NCBI GenBank assembly: GCA_946406115.1
Contig: OX291550.1
Location: forward strand, 24,714,722-24,778,721
DNA from: Apoda limacodes
Lineage: Eukaryota > Arthropoda > Insecta > Lepidoptera > Limacodidae
Direction of reading: 5' to 3'
DNA: 64,000 nucleotides
Part shown: one piece after another, positions 34,318 to 45,801 of the stretch
How positions within the stretch are numbered: position 1 is the first letter of the stretch
Layout: each line of letters starts with the position of its first letter
Program-made: the position numbers and the translations under genes
Notes under the pieces: model-generated
What the model was told of the DNA's origin: nothing
The model's input: the letters and a program-made list of their open reading frames with translations, nothing else
Database searches by the model: none

Positions 34318-35022
34318 AGTCCTTCAGCTATGACTAAAACGCCTTAAAAGAGAAACGAACGAACAACGGTGACTGTCAAACAATGTAGAGTATTTCCACA
34401 TGTTTCAGGTCACATGTTGTAGAACCAATGGCCGCCCATGTGTCATGAAGATAAGTTCAAGAGTGTAAATCTAATCTAATAGGTATAAGAAAGAACAGAT
34501 ACGTCCCACACCCACCACTTCATCGATGGCTCTAAAATAAAAGTAGTGAGAAGTAGCTAGACGTTATCAAAAACATATATTACTGTAGACGTTTACTGCT
34601 AGGTTGCTGATCATGAATTACTTTTGTGTTTTCTTTAAAAATGGGTTAGTCAATGACTTGGTTAAATAAGGTGATGGTGGTAACTTATAGCTTATGGATG
34701 TCCTCCGGCTATGACTAACACGCAGTGGAAGTGAAATGAACCATGGTGACTGTCAAAGAATGTGGAGTTTTTCTACATATTTCAGGTCACATGTTGTAGA
34801 ACCAATGGCCGTCCATATGTCATGTAGATAAGTTCAAGAGTGTAAATCTAGTCTTGCAGGTTAAGGAAATAACAGAGGCATACCAACCGAGGGGTAGCCC
34901 TATACTAGATGGATCTAAAATAAAAATAGGGAGAAGTGGCTAGACGTTAAAAAAAAAACATATATTACTGTTGACGTTTACTGCTGGGTTGCTGATCATG
35001 AACTAATATTGTTTTCTTGGCT
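34318..35022 (+). repeat. Two-copy tandem duplication, period about 381 bp
   Basis: Copy 1 at 34318-34640 and copy 2 at 34699-35022 share ordered blocks: GGCTATGACTAA, ATGGTGACTGTCAAA, TTTCAGGTCACATGTTGTAG, AACCAATGGCCG, GATAAGTTCAAGAGTGTAAA, GGCTAGACGTTA, AAACATATATTACTGT and GACGTTTACTGCT-GGTTGC. Copies are roughly 80-85% alike by eye. The unit is not one of the transposon families seen elsewhere here, and no frame is conserved between copies. Confidence 0.8.
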
Positions 35023-35222
35023 AAATTAGGTAATTAATTAATTACTTATAGATATTATCAAGTTAATTTATCTTATTTTTAGTGCAAAGACATATTTAAA
35101 AGATGTTGTTGAGGAGCTCAAGCCGGTGCTGATCCTACGATCTGAAAGAATGCTCTCACAACGAGTAGTAGTAGAGATACCAGGGTTGAATTTGTGGCTA
35201 AAGAAAATGTTGAGTTGCTAAT

Positions 35223-35533
35223 CATGGCATGTTTTGTGACTCGGTAAATAACAAACTGTCTACTGAATCTTTAAGTAAAGGGAATTGACGACAGTCAACA
35301 AACAAATCCAAAAAACGCGCTATGGGTTAGGTGGTCGGAGCTAGGTTAGGTACCTATAGGCATGTACAGTACTAACCATGGAATGTTTTGCAAAAAACTG
35401 TCTACTGAATCCTATAAGTGCAGGGAACTGACGACAGCCAATTTAGATTGGACCGGTCACCTCTACTATTCTGAGAATCATTCATTATTCAGAATGGACT
35501 CGTTGGTCTTAGGTTGGGATTCAGTAGACAGTT
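35223..35533. repeat. Second tandem duplication plus inverted element
   Basis: About 35223-35298 (CATGGCATGTTTTGTGAC, AACTGTCTACTGAATC, AGGGAATTGACGACAG) is repeated at about 35377-35441. In addition AACTGTCTACTGAATCC at 35396-35412 has an exact reverse complement at 35517-35533. The block sits directly downstream of the 381-bp duplication, so the area has rearranged more than once. Confidence 0.75.
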
Positions 35534-35892
35534 AAGTTTGAGTAACATAAAGATACAGTTTTATGATCATGCCAACTTTTGAGCTTAGGTGGGGCAGACC
35601 GGGCAAGGGTGAGGCAGATCTGGCAGAAAATATTATTTTGATTTAGCAGAAATGACAGGCATTATCGATAGGCACTTTGTGTAAACGATAGAATGGGGCA
35701 ACTGCTCCAACGTTAATGTTCCTAGTAGAGCCAATAAAATAGGGGTCAAAAACTTTTTGTAGTAATCTAGTTTTTTTTGTAGAGAAAATAATGAATTTTT
35801 ATATAGCAATGCTATATACACTTCCAGTCACATGTTTCAGCATATTTGTAGAATTCTCTGAGAGGGTTAGATAGAAGACGAATATAATAAAT

Positions 35893-36035
35893 AAACGGGT
35901 ACCAAGACAACGGATACAACTTAAGAAAACACAAATGTTTATATTTTGTCATAATTGTTTGTGCAAAGCGGGAATCGAACCCACACCTTTAACGCAGCTG
36001 GCCACTCTACAACTAGGCTGTGACGTAGTCAGTCA
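35893..36035 (-). mobile_element. tRNA-derived SINE, copy C
   Basis: The minus-strand head is CACAGCCTAGTTGTAGAGTG (A-box region), and the B box GGGTTCGATTCCCGC (complement about 35970-35984). The body contains ACATTTGTGTTTTC, GTATCCGTTGTCTTGG and TACCC, and is truncated before the TTTGGGGC segment present in copy B. Confidence 0.75.
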
Positions 36036-36162
36036 AGTCAATATGTTTGTGAGACGACACAAATGAAATCGGGCGGATAACACCGCGAGGAAACAGCTAG
36101 TTTGTTATAGACCTAGGTATATAATTTGCTTCTCCACTTTTCTTTTTATGTTGTAAAATCTA

Positions 36163-36335
36163 TTTTTGAAGTGAAAACTTCCTTAGCGGCGTTGTGTACT
36201 TTTTTTGGTATGGGTAAAAAATGATCAACTCGCGCAGGCTGATCGAAAATTCGTAAGACGGAAACCGTAATGTCACTCCATACTGATCGGAAATTCGTAA
36301 GACGGAAAAAATAATGCCACGCTATATTGTAGTAT
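36163..36335 (-). repeat. Dispersed repeat with internal 44-bp duplication
   Basis: GAAGTGAAAACTTCCTTAGC, GGCGTTGTGTACTTTTTTTG and GTATGGGTAAAAAAT, then CTCGCGCAGGCTGATCGAAA, match the reverse complement of about 51060-51187. The TTCGTAAGACGGAAA segment is present twice here (36241-36284 and 36285-36328) but once in the 51 kb copy. Confidence 0.75.
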
Positions 36336-36566
36336 ATGGCGATTATGAGTATTACAGGGAGGTTGGATAAGGGATTTTAATTCTATGACAGATAAAGATG
36401 TCAAATATACTACGTCAAAGAAAAACATGTATAAAAAGTTACGGGAAAATGGAAGGGAAGTAAATAGCTAGTATGTTTTCACTTCTCTCTGCCTTTCACT
36501 CCCGGAGTGCAGCCCTTTTTTTTTCTTTAACGCTAAGACCTATAATATTCAGGGCTGTAATGCGAA

Positions 36567-36840
36567 AAAGGTCGCCAACTATATAGTATAGGAAAGTTAA
36601 AGTGACAGATTGTTGAATGTCAAAAATGGCAGTCCAATTTTTATATATTCGTTTATATTTTATTTTTTCTTATAAAACTGTTACATAAAATTCTCGATTT
36701 ATAAGAAAATTACAATATAAGTCGATTTGCTAGATAAATTTAAGCCGATATGATTTATAATCGGAAGCGCAGTTTGAAACTTTGAGCACCCCTGCTCTAT
36801 ACCATTTACCCTTAACTTCCTATACCAGTTGGCGACCTTT
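36567..36840. mobile_element. Probable MITE of about 274 bp
   Basis: AAAGGTCGCCAACTATATAG with TATAGGAAAGTTAA at the left is mirrored at the right by TTAACTTCCTATACCAGTTG and GCGACCTTT. The arms are about 35 bp and imperfect. Near the right arm, the reverse complement CAGGGGTGCTCAAAGTTTC looks like an hAT terminus, so two small elements may be nested. No coding; target duplication unclear. Confidence 0.6.
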
Positions 36841-36844
36841 CTAA

Positions 36845-37440
36845 ACATTGTCGGGCAATACAAACCTAAATATTAGTAGATTTCTTCACTAATACTTCTT
36901 TTTTCTCTTTTTACTCATACGTGGACTAACAAATACCTGTGCGCCTCACAATATTTCAAACCACCTTTAACGCTTTGTCCGTTCAAGCATCACATATAAT
37001 TAAGGAGCCGGCCTCAACCGACTGTACTAAAACATATAAATCATAATAATTTAATGCGAACCGATCCTTTCCCGTACCGCGCCGCCATGAAATCGTTTTT
37101 TCCAAAGTTACGACTATTCCCGCATCTGCGACTCGCTCTTTTTCACTTTAACCCGGGCCCAGTATGGCTTGAAAATTGACAGCTTTATAAATATAAGAAA
37201 GGAGATTTCATTGCAAACGTGATACTTGTGTGAAAACGGCAGTAAATAATTCCAGACACGAACACTCTTTAGTTTCTGAATACCTGGTATTTATACTCAT
37301 ACACACTTGATATACGATAGTAACTAATCGATATTTGACATGTATTGTTAATTATAATTATAAATCAAACATCATTACCATCGTAATAAAGTACGTTTTT
37401 TCATACTTTAAATTATAATATAATAGATATAGATTAGTAT
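36845..37440. other. Non-coding stretch with a GC-richer patch
   Basis: About 37055-37180 (ACCGATCCTTTCCCGTACCG, CGCCGCCATGAAATCG, ACCCGGGCCCAGTATGGC) is less AT-rich and could be host regulatory sequence. The ATG in it leads to no extended frame. Confidence 0.35.
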
Positions 37441-37476
37441 TTTGGAATACTTAGTATTTATTGTAAGCAGTGCTAG

Positions 37477-37836
37477 ATGTCTCGGTTTTGGCGTTACTTC
37501 CCACTTTTACGCCGGAAGCTCGGTGTCCTGCGTGGAACAACCGAATGTACGCGCTTCAGGGAGCTTTTTACTAAAAAGTCTGGAGTACTTGCTTCTCGCG
37601 ACCGCCAAAGCAAAATTTATGCAAGTACATCACACCTCTCGAAACCTTGCGTACTAAGTCTAAGAAGACATAATTTACTTCCATACATTTTGCCCCCGAG
37701 AACGCGAGACCCAAGTACCAGACTCTTTCGCAATAACTGGTCCAAACAAAACGTTAAAAATGCCCTTAAAAATCTAATAAGTAATACTTTTTATACGCGC
37801 TTTGTAAACAATAAAATAAAAGAGGAAAATCGATAA
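37477..37836 (+). CDS. Unrecognised 119-codon open frame
   Basis: One of the two longest frames outside recognised elements (the other is at 55073-55477). The predicted protein is strongly basic, with many Arg/Lys and Ser (for example LRRKLGVL near the start, PPRTRDPSTRL in the middle and KIKEENR at the end). It has no signal peptide, membrane segment or motif that I recognise. The ATG context (CTAGATGTC) is unremarkable. A second frame of 71 codons overlaps at 37442-37657. Sequence over 37475-37720 is less AT-rich than its surroundings, so an exon, a decayed element or chance are all possible. Confidence 0.2.
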   Translation: MSRFWRYFPLLRRKLGVLRGTTECTRFRELFTKKSGVLASRDRQSKIYASTSHLSKPCVLSLRRHNLLPYILPPRTRDPSTRLFRNNWSKQNVKNALKNLISNTFYTRFVNNKIKEENR

Positions 37837-37839
37837 TTA

Positions 37840-39100
37840 TCAATTTTGATTTCCAATGATATTCTTAATGGATAATTTAGATTATTTGTTTGTTCTAATA
37901 ATTAAAAACTTGCTTCTATGTTATATTTTACCTAGATAGTCCCGATTTGTTTTTTACTTTTGATTGTTAAGAATTCCGCCTTTGTTGAAACAAATAAGGC
38001 AACGCTTGTCCTATTTTACCCCCATAATTTATTATCATTATACCTTCCTACGGCCACCTCTTGTGTTTTTGACTTTACGCTCAAAAACCTTAGGTTGCAC
38101 ATGGCAGACATCTAATTATTTATTATTAATTTTTTTTCAAGAAATTAAATTAATCAAAAAAAAAAAATTGTTCCAAAAATTAAGAACATTTATCATTGTT
38201 GAAAACTCTACAACGAAGTTATAAGCCTATTGAAACAAAAGATGTGGCTGATAATCTATATCTGTAAAAAAGAATAAATATATAAATAAGATAATAAAAT
38301 ATTAATTTAATTAACTTTTTAATTAAAAAAATGACTGAATGTTATATCAACGCACAGTCTTCATCCCAAGTAACGTTGATGGTAAGCCTTTATTTGATTT
38401 CAGAATTCCGATTAAATTTGTAGGTAAAACCATAAACAAGTTAAGCTGTTTGTTTTTTTTTCAATAGTTAACGCACTATGCAAATTCAATGACGCACCTA
38501 TTCAATCAAGTATGTATAAAAGCGTCTGTTCAAATATGAACTACAAGCGAGGAATTACAAGTTTTAACTTCAGCAAAAACATTTTTATTCATAAATTCTA
38601 TAGCGCCATCTAGCGGTGACGTTGTTTTCTCTACTTCTATTCCTGCCATTTCAATTATGTTTTGGTTAGTTTTTTTATTTATTTATTCAACCTTATATTT
38701 TTTTTATTTACTCGCAAATGTGATCATAAAGATTGTGTGTAACACAGGCATTACGGAAATTACAAATTCGAGATATTAAAGTCTTCTAAATAGCCTGTCA
38801 TTAGTAGAGGAACTGCAGCATATTTGGAATACAAGTTTTTTGGGAATAAATTGAAAGAAAAACGGAATAGCCCATTAAAAAATTAATCAAATTATAGGAC
38901 AATTGTTAAACTTTAATAATACAAACCAGGGAACCTTATCAATATTTCTATCAAAATAAAAAAATCATAAAGCGTAATTTTACTTACGGTAATTTGGAAT
39001 ATAGGATTCCAAATTATACAATCATTTTTTCTAATACTCGTTTGTTATCCGTGGTACCCCCAGTCTGCAGTTCCTCTAATTTTCTCCTTATCACCCTTAA
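37840..39100. other. AT-rich non-coding stretch
   Basis: Nothing recognised. An 86-codon frame at 37964-38224 ends in poly-lysine/AT-rich sequence and is not credible as a gene. Confidence 0.4.
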
Positions 39101-39104
39101 TACG

Positions 39105-39587
39105 CAATGTACTCTTTATAACGATAAACTCTCTATAACGTAGAAAACAGCACAATTTGGTTGGTTTACCTTTAAACCCACACATTGATACACTCTTTAT
39201 AGTGCAGCAGCCATTCGTTATAGAAATGTGTTCATATTTTGACACAAAAAATTTTCATTATCAGTATTATTGTTTATATCATCTTATCAGGTTGCAAAAG
39301 ACGCCATCTAAACCTTTGAGGCCCCGAAACTTCTGAGGTCGTAAACAACCGCCTTGCTTTAGTTATTGTTAATTGCCTTGACGGGTGCATCATTATGCTT
39401 GATTACCTTGAAAATTATGGTCTCGAACTAAACACACCAGGTGCCTATCGTATCAGTCGTAAAAGATACATATTAAAAATTATTGTGAATTTGGTTGTTT
39501 TTCTTCCTTCACTCCATATAACGATAACTCTTTATAACGATAAAAAATGCTCGGTCCCTTAAGTTTCGTTATAAAGAGTTTACACTG
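39105..39587. mobile_element. Tigger-like MITE, about 483 bp
   Basis: The right end reads (reverse complement) CAGTGTAAACTCTTTATAAC and is followed by TA at 39588-39589. The left end CAATGTACTCTTTATAACGA at 39105 is an imperfect match. CTCTTTATAACG-like motifs repeat inside both ends (39130-39145, 39180-39200, 39520-39540). CAGT-type ends, sub-terminal repeats and TA at the right suggest a second pogo/Tigger-type element; a left TA is not directly adjacent (TACG), so the left edge is less certain. Confidence 0.65.
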
Positions 39588-39689
39588 TATTTATATTAAG
39601 GGAACCAACCTTTAAAGAACAAAACTAATGAAGTTATTATATTTTAAAAATTGTCTGATGCCATTAATAAATTAAATGCTGATCTCTGA

Positions 39690-41215
39690 CACGTACAATA
39701 TTGGTTGCGAAGTATCGCATTGACATAAACCCTACTAAATGTCAAGCCATCTTATTAAGCAGTTCTCGCCAGCTCAGCAAAATTAGTAATAATACCTTAC
39801 CAAATATCAGATACTTGGTTTCTGTTATACCTTACAAATCATCTATCTGTAAAGGATTTGGGAATTATTATAGACAGTAATCTTAGTTAGTCGACTAGTT
39901 GACTCAAAGTGTCTCGCAGATTCTATGCCTCTCTACATTCGTTACAACGCTTCAAATATTTTCTTCTTACTTCTACTAAAATTACTCTCGTTAATACTCT
40001 TCTCTGAGCTTGATCGCTTACTAAACGTATGCATTAAATTTATTTTCGATCTCCGTAAATTCGATCATGTCTCTTAATACCGACGTCAACTGAAATGGCT
40101 TCACATAAGAGATCGAAGAAATCTTAGAATACTCTGCCTCCTTTACTCTATCCTTTTTGACCCTAAAACACCGATTTACTCAAAACTAATTTTCATTTCC
40201 TTTCCGATACTCATGAAAAACATCTTCGCTCCTTCTCTAACTTGTTACTAAGTACCCCACTACATCGTAGTGGCTTTTTGAATAATTATTTTGCTATTGC
40301 AGCTGTAAGACTTTGGAATTATCTTCCTCAGTCTATCAGCAAGGCTACATCACGCGAGTCTTTCAAACGGCTTGTTCGAAATCACTTCTTTTCATTCTCA
40401 TCTTTTCTTTTTTTTTCCCCAATCGTTTCCCCGATTCGCCTGACATTTCGTACAATATTTATTATTTTTTTTTTTATACCACTAAGGTGGCAAACAAGCT
40501 TACGGCCCGCCTGATGGTAAGCGGTCACCGTAGCCTATGGACGCTTGCAACACCAGGGGTATCACTTGCGCGTTGCCGACCCTAAAATCATCCTGTTACA
40601 CTAAAATTTATGTATGTATTCGTATAGATATTTTTGATATTTTTTTCATAAAATTTATAATGAATGCTTTATCAGTTCACACATTTTGCGCTATGTATGC
40701 GCGCCACATTTTCCCTGGTGTTGGCGTTTCCAAACAATCAAAAAATTACACTTATAGAATTTGAAAAATAAGCAAGACCCATAGCGATAATCAAGATTTT
40801 TTGGTATTTTCAGAAAGTTATGGTAAAGCCTGGTAATGCATAATTATCAAAAGGGTACTTACTGTTTCGATAAATAATCAAAACTTGGCCTAAAATTGTT
40901 AGTATGGATTGTATTGAAATAACTGTAAACAATATAAGGAACCTTATAACAACAATTTGTATAATATGTATAGGTATAAGTGTATGTTTATGTATGTGTA
41001 TGTATGTTTGTATGTACGTATGAATTTATGTAGTTAAGTATATGTATAATGTAAATAATACGCAGGTATATATGTAAATATCTTTTTTCGTTTACACCTT
41101 CCGACACTTTTTCTTGAACATTTGTAGGTTGACTGGTAGAAAGTGCTGTTAGCATTAAGTCCACCTTTCGTACACTTTGTGTTCAATAAAGAATATAAAT
41201 ATAAATAAATAAACA
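39690..41215 (+). pseudogene. Degenerate LINE, Jockey/CR1-like group
   Basis: Broken plus-strand coding carries NPTKCQAILL..SSRQLSK, KGFGNYY (a decayed DLGIIID block), LRILCLLYSILFDPKTP and AVRLWNYLPQSISKATS followed by FKRLVRNHFF, the usual end of these RT proteins. Many stops and shifts separate the blocks. The 3' UTR follows, with TATG-rich sequence at 40970-41040, GACTGGTAGAAAGTGCTG, GCATTAAGTCCACCTTTCG and an (AAAT)n-like end at about 41205. A short dispersed repeat is inserted at 40483-40590. Confidence 0.75.
40483..40590 (+). repeat. Short dispersed repeat (CCCGCCTGATG family), copy 2
   Basis: AAGGTGGCAAACAAGCTTAC, GGCCCGCCTGATGGTAAGCG, GTCACCGTAGCCTATGGACG and CAACACCAGGGGTATCAC form a fuller copy of the repeat at 22858-22960. 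It is nested in the 3' part of the LINE, so it is the younger insertion. A short poly-T precedes it. Confidence 0.7.
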
Positions 41216-41689
41216 CAAACTTTGTAATACTACAATACCTAACCAAAGCCCCTCAATTTTTTTCAACTGTATACTACATTATTCAACCAAACTATTAATA
41301 CCAGAAAGTTTTTCTAAAACTCATTAAAAAAAAGTACACAAAAGTCATAAATAAAAACTAATAACAAAACATACCTTTGTCGGTCTGTCCGATTAATATA
41401 TCACTTTCAATATTGAATACTTATGTTTTGTGTCGAGTAACAAAGGCACCGACCGTCACACCTTGTCGTGATTTAACGCTTTTTTAATTTTGTTTTATCT
41501 ATTAATTCTATACAATAGTTTTCAATTAATAGAAAAGTATGATAAAATTCTTATTTCTTGATTTGTTCTAAACATTTTTTATTTGCTGCGGGTTTGCGGT
41601 AACTTATATAGTATATTTGTGGTATTATTTCGTACCTAGATTAAGTTCAGCAAATTTTTCTGACCCGCCCCGTGGTAGAACTCGCACTT

Positions 41690-42240
41690 GGCCGGTAAGT
41701 GCGAGTTGGACTCGCGCATCGAAGGTTCCGTACCTACCATTTACGTAATTTACAAACACACAAAAAAAATGTGCCGCTTGGCGGTCACCCATTCAGGTAC
41801 TGACCAAACCCGACGTTGCTTACCTTTGAATCACGTTTCCATCAAACAAATGTGTTACTGTTTCTCTCAATAATAAACTACATGACACTGTTCCGGTATT
41901 TTTAAATATGCCGGTTTTTATTATTTGTTGTTATACTTTAGAGTTCACACTATTTTTCACTGCAAGTTTGAAGTTTGTATGAATTACTGTTTTTACTACA
42001 GAGCAAAAACAACGAAAATGTGTTTTTTGTATGGGTCCTCCCCTTATTTATATAACTTTTATTATTTGTTAGATAATCCCCCATATCGACACATATTCTG
42101 TAAAAATTAAGGCTTCTAACTTTGGTCTAAAAGATAGAGCCTTTTAATGGTCAGACAAACAGACAGACAGACAGACAGCGTAGGCTTAGTAATAGGGCTC
42201 CGTGGTACCCCCTCTGGGTATGGAACCCTTAAGATCAAAA
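41690..42240 (+). repeat. GGGTTCCG-type repeat, long copy
   Basis: The head GGCCGGTAAGTGCGAGTTGG and ACTCGCGCATCGAAGGTTCC is followed by GGCGGTCACCCATTCAGGTA and a run of CAGA units (42152-42178), closing with GGGCTCCGTGGTACCCCCTC and GGGTATGGAACCCTTAAG. Immediately left lies GAACTCGCACTTGGCCGG, the reverse complement of a head, giving a head-to-head junction at 41680-41702. Confidence 0.75.
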
Positions 42241-42244
42241 CTGC

Positions 42245-43485
42245 TATATTGAAATGGTGTGAACTTACAACGACACTAGACACCAAACTCAGGCCCAAGG
42301 TTAGGTCAGAAAAGTTTGTTGCACTGTAAATACGTGTGTGCCTAGTCTATGGCCCCATCACAGAATAAGTAATAGTTTTGTGCACTATTTAGAATGTGAA
42401 ATCAGTTTTTTTAGCAGGGATTTTAGTTTCTTAGTCACGAGTTAGGCCCGAATCTTTTTGGCTTAAACTTGGCACCCAGGTACACCACGATCTGGATTAA
42501 ATATATAGGATTCGTTTTATCAAAATTTTGCAGAGTTACCTGTTATTATAACTTATAAATGAAAGGATTTTTTAAAACTAATACCCAAGTGCGTTTAATG
42601 GTGGTTGGAAGTTTGTATGGAAATCCGTCTTTTTATAGATGAATGCATAAAGAATTATGTTTGACCTACTTATATAAGTTGAAAATAAACATTGACTACC
42701 AATTTACCAATAAATAAATGTGAAAAAGGGGCCAATTTTAGACAGACTTCTCGGATCCACAAAAGAATTGACATGTAAATAGGCTCCAAGTTTTTTTTTT
42801 ATTTCTATAAAAAAATCTTAATATTTCTAGATACCTATAAGTCCCTAACTGTAGTATAAAATTGTAAGGAATATGAATTTAATTGCCATCAGTTATTTAT
42901 GTTTTTGAATTATATGCTAATTCCAGGTCTAGCTGTATAATATCATTAATAAAACTTATTTTACTCTAATATCAATAAATCTATAAAACTTTTTTTAACG
43001 TAAACTGTACATCTTTCAACAAACTTGTAGTTAATTATTTTAGCATGGTTAATCAACATTTAAATATAAATAAATAAATTACAACCGTGTAGGATTTTAT
43101 TTAATTTAACTAACGGGTACCTCGAATAACTAAAATATTCAGCCTAAGCCGTGCATCAATTACCTCAGCTCGTTACGCCAGCACGTTAAAATTCATAATG
43201 AACCTATCTGATATTCAATTAATTACACAATAACGTTATTGATAACACGTTATTCGTTGCTATTATACAACGTTGACGGTTTGTGTAGTATTTCATTTTT
43301 TAATTGAGCCATTAGGTATATGGGCGCAGTGATGTAAATTAGGTAAAAACGAGCTGGCTAAAATTATCTTGGATTAGAATTGACATCCGTTTCTTATTAA
43401 GAAACGAGGTTTTTATTGTTTATGCCTTTTCTAATTTGAAAATACGGCCACGATCATTTGTATATCTCACAATAATTACAAAAAA
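42245..43485. other. AT-rich non-coding stretch
   Basis: About 42430-42720 has wording seen in dispersed repeats (GAGTTAGGCCCGAATC, GTTTGTATGGAAATCC) but no clear edges. No gene is recognised. Confidence 0.35.
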
Positions 43486-43487
43486 AT

Positions 43488-43885
43488 TCGTCAAGTGTGA
43501 GTCGCACTCGCACATCGTGGGTACCGTTCCACCATTTACGTAATATACGAACACGCTAAGCGGTCACCCAATGACTGGCCAAGCCCGACCATGCTTAACT
43601 TTGAATACCGTTTCCAATAAACAAATGTCTAACTATTTTTGCTATAAATGGCACTGATCTGGTAATTAAAGATGGTAATGGTTCGAGCCCATCTCACACT
43701 TGGCCAGTTTTTCTCACGCTCACACTATAATCACGGCAAGTTTGCAACTTGTGTGTATAACTGTTTTTACGATAGAGCAAAAACAATGAAAAGTAAATTT
43801 TTACTTTTTTTTTTTTTTAATTTTCCGCCATCATAACACATATTCTGTGAGAATTTCAGGTTTATAAAAACACTCGTATACACAA
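43488..43885 (+). repeat. GGGTTCCG-type repeat, 3'-truncated copy
   Basis: GTCAAGTGTGAGTCGCACTC and GGGTACCGTTCCACCATTTA match the 41.7 kb copy, as do GCGGTCACCCAATGACTGGC, TTTGAATACCGTTTCCA and GAGCAAAAACAATGAAAA. The closing GGTACGGAACCCT end is missing. Confidence 0.7.
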
Positions 43886-44460
43886 ACACAACATTGTATA
43901 AAATTTTTAAGTCAATTCAACGACTGGTTTGAGTTTATCGGACACAAAAATACGAAAATTACGAATATTAGTTGACTTTATGATTTTTTTATTATCATAT
44001 CCAACCACTTTTTTTTTCTTCCGTGTACTTACAATAATAGTATTCCGCTCGTGTATCTGTGTTTGTATATATATAGGTATAGGTGGTAAGGAGAAAATTA
44101 CTTACGAGATGCTTCTATATGCTTTATGAGGTGTTATTCGATTTGGAATCGCGTCTATATGATTTTTGAAAAAAATTGAATTCCGCTCGAAAAATTGCAT
44201 ATGTTGTAAACAATTTGCTGAAAAAAAATGGATTTTTTTATTTCTTAATTTTCATATTTATTACGCCGAAATAAATTTTATTGTTAAAGTGCCCGAAGTA
44301 GGCGGGGCCTGTGCAAGCCAGAGTAGCCGTTTTCAGCTGTATTTTCACCTCTCTGGGAAAATTATAAATATTGGTCTTACAGTTCCGAAAGTTGGGACTT
44401 TTTTTAAAAAAATTTTGGTCCTCTTTTTGATCTTTTTTTAGATTTAAAAAATCTTGATTA
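43886..44460. other. AT-rich non-coding stretch
   Basis: A 91-codon frame at 44166-44441 is phenylalanine/isoleucine/lysine-rich and follows the AT composition; it has no domain and is not called as a gene. Confidence 0.4.
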
Positions 44461-44465
44461 GTTTT

Positions 44466-44770
44466 GTAAGTTTGTTTATGTAAAACTACATAAGTCGATT
44501 GGCATATTCGCTTATGATTTAATAGCCTTTACTTTTTCATGATTGAAAAAAGCTACATACTCGTATATAGTTGTTAGGTGCATAAGTTATTAAGGCTATC
44601 ATACCTACACTGTGAATAACATTATTAAAAGGGAATTTTATAAGTTTGTTTTCTTTATGTAGGTAAAACTACTTAAGTCGATTAATTAATAGCCTTAACT
44701 TAGTTTTAAGATTGCAAAAAGCTACATATATGTTTAGTACTTAGGTGCATAAGTAATTAAGGCTATATAA
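44466..44770 (+). repeat. Two-copy tandem duplication, period about 175 bp
   Basis: Copies at about 44466-44600 and 44641-44770 share GTAAAACTAC-TAAGTCGATT, AATAGCCTT, AAAAGCTACATA, TTAGGTGCATAAGT and ATTAAGGCTAT in order. AT-rich and non-coding. Confidence 0.75.
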
Positions 44771-44771
44771 G

Positions 44772-45800
44772 GAAATTCTAATTCTTAGTTAATGATTTCA
44801 GATCAGATAGTAAAAAAACACTAATATTTTAAGGGCGTCCTCATACAAGACATATATTTTTTTCATGATTTCCAAAACTATTTGCTAAATGTCTACAATG
44901 TTACAATTATGAAAACCCACTCTGCAGAGTATTTAGATTTTCCATTTTTTAAGTTCGTTTTATACTATGTTGGTATGGTGGTACTACTGGTTCCAGCTGT
45001 TTACTTTTATGTTTTTTCTAGCTTGATACATCTGTCTAATATGGCTTAGGCGTCAGCTTTATCATACAGCTTTATAAAAGAGCTTCCCTTTTTCTTTACA
45101 CTTGTTGCAACAGTCCTATTCTTGAAGGATCTTGGCCGACGTTGCTAGTGGCTACTCGACTGTTAGAAATGTCAAGCCTCCCTTTAGGCCTTTGACTTGA
45201 CTTATCGACAGTCACATGTCATCAGCTGTTTATTATCATTTTTTTTAAATCTGGAGGCCTAAAAATGTATCAACAGCTTTGCCTTACGAAAAGAAGTTTC
45301 CATAGCACTTTACATAGCACCTCTGATTTAACATCAGCTGGGAAGAAAAAAAAAGAATTTCTTGACCTTACTAAGAGATTACGTTAAACCTAACGTTACG
45401 CATTTAATGTGCTCTCCGAATGAAATAATTTTCGAACTAATCCTAAAAATATATCGACCATAAATAACGGCACATATTGCCGCCTGTCTAAACCGTTTTA
45501 TAGTGATGTGCCATTGACTGTATCGAAAAGAAAGTCGATGTCGATTAGGTTTCTTTTTATTCTTTATTGATAAACCATAAAATAAACCAGAGACTGCTAT
45601 AAATGTATAACATTCTCTACCCATTTTTGACCTAAGACAGTAAGTAGAGGAAATAAAAAATTACAGTATGTATGTATTTATCTATGGAGGGGAGCCTCGG
45701 TTAACTAACTACTTTAGTCCTGCGTGACAGGGGTTGAGGCTATCTCCCCAACACTGCTTCTGATGAAGAGTATTTGGCCTTTTTATATATAAAATAAATA
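44772..45800. other. Non-coding stretch
   Basis: No gene or repeat edge is recognised. An 81-codon minus-strand frame at 45379-45624 has no recognisable domain. Confidence 0.4.
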
Positions 45801-45801
45801 G

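Noticed and set aside
42116..42329. Opposed 60-codon frames with CLSVCLSVC or RQTDRQTD repeats
   Set aside because: They are translations of a CAGA/TCTG run within a GGGTTCCG-type repeat.
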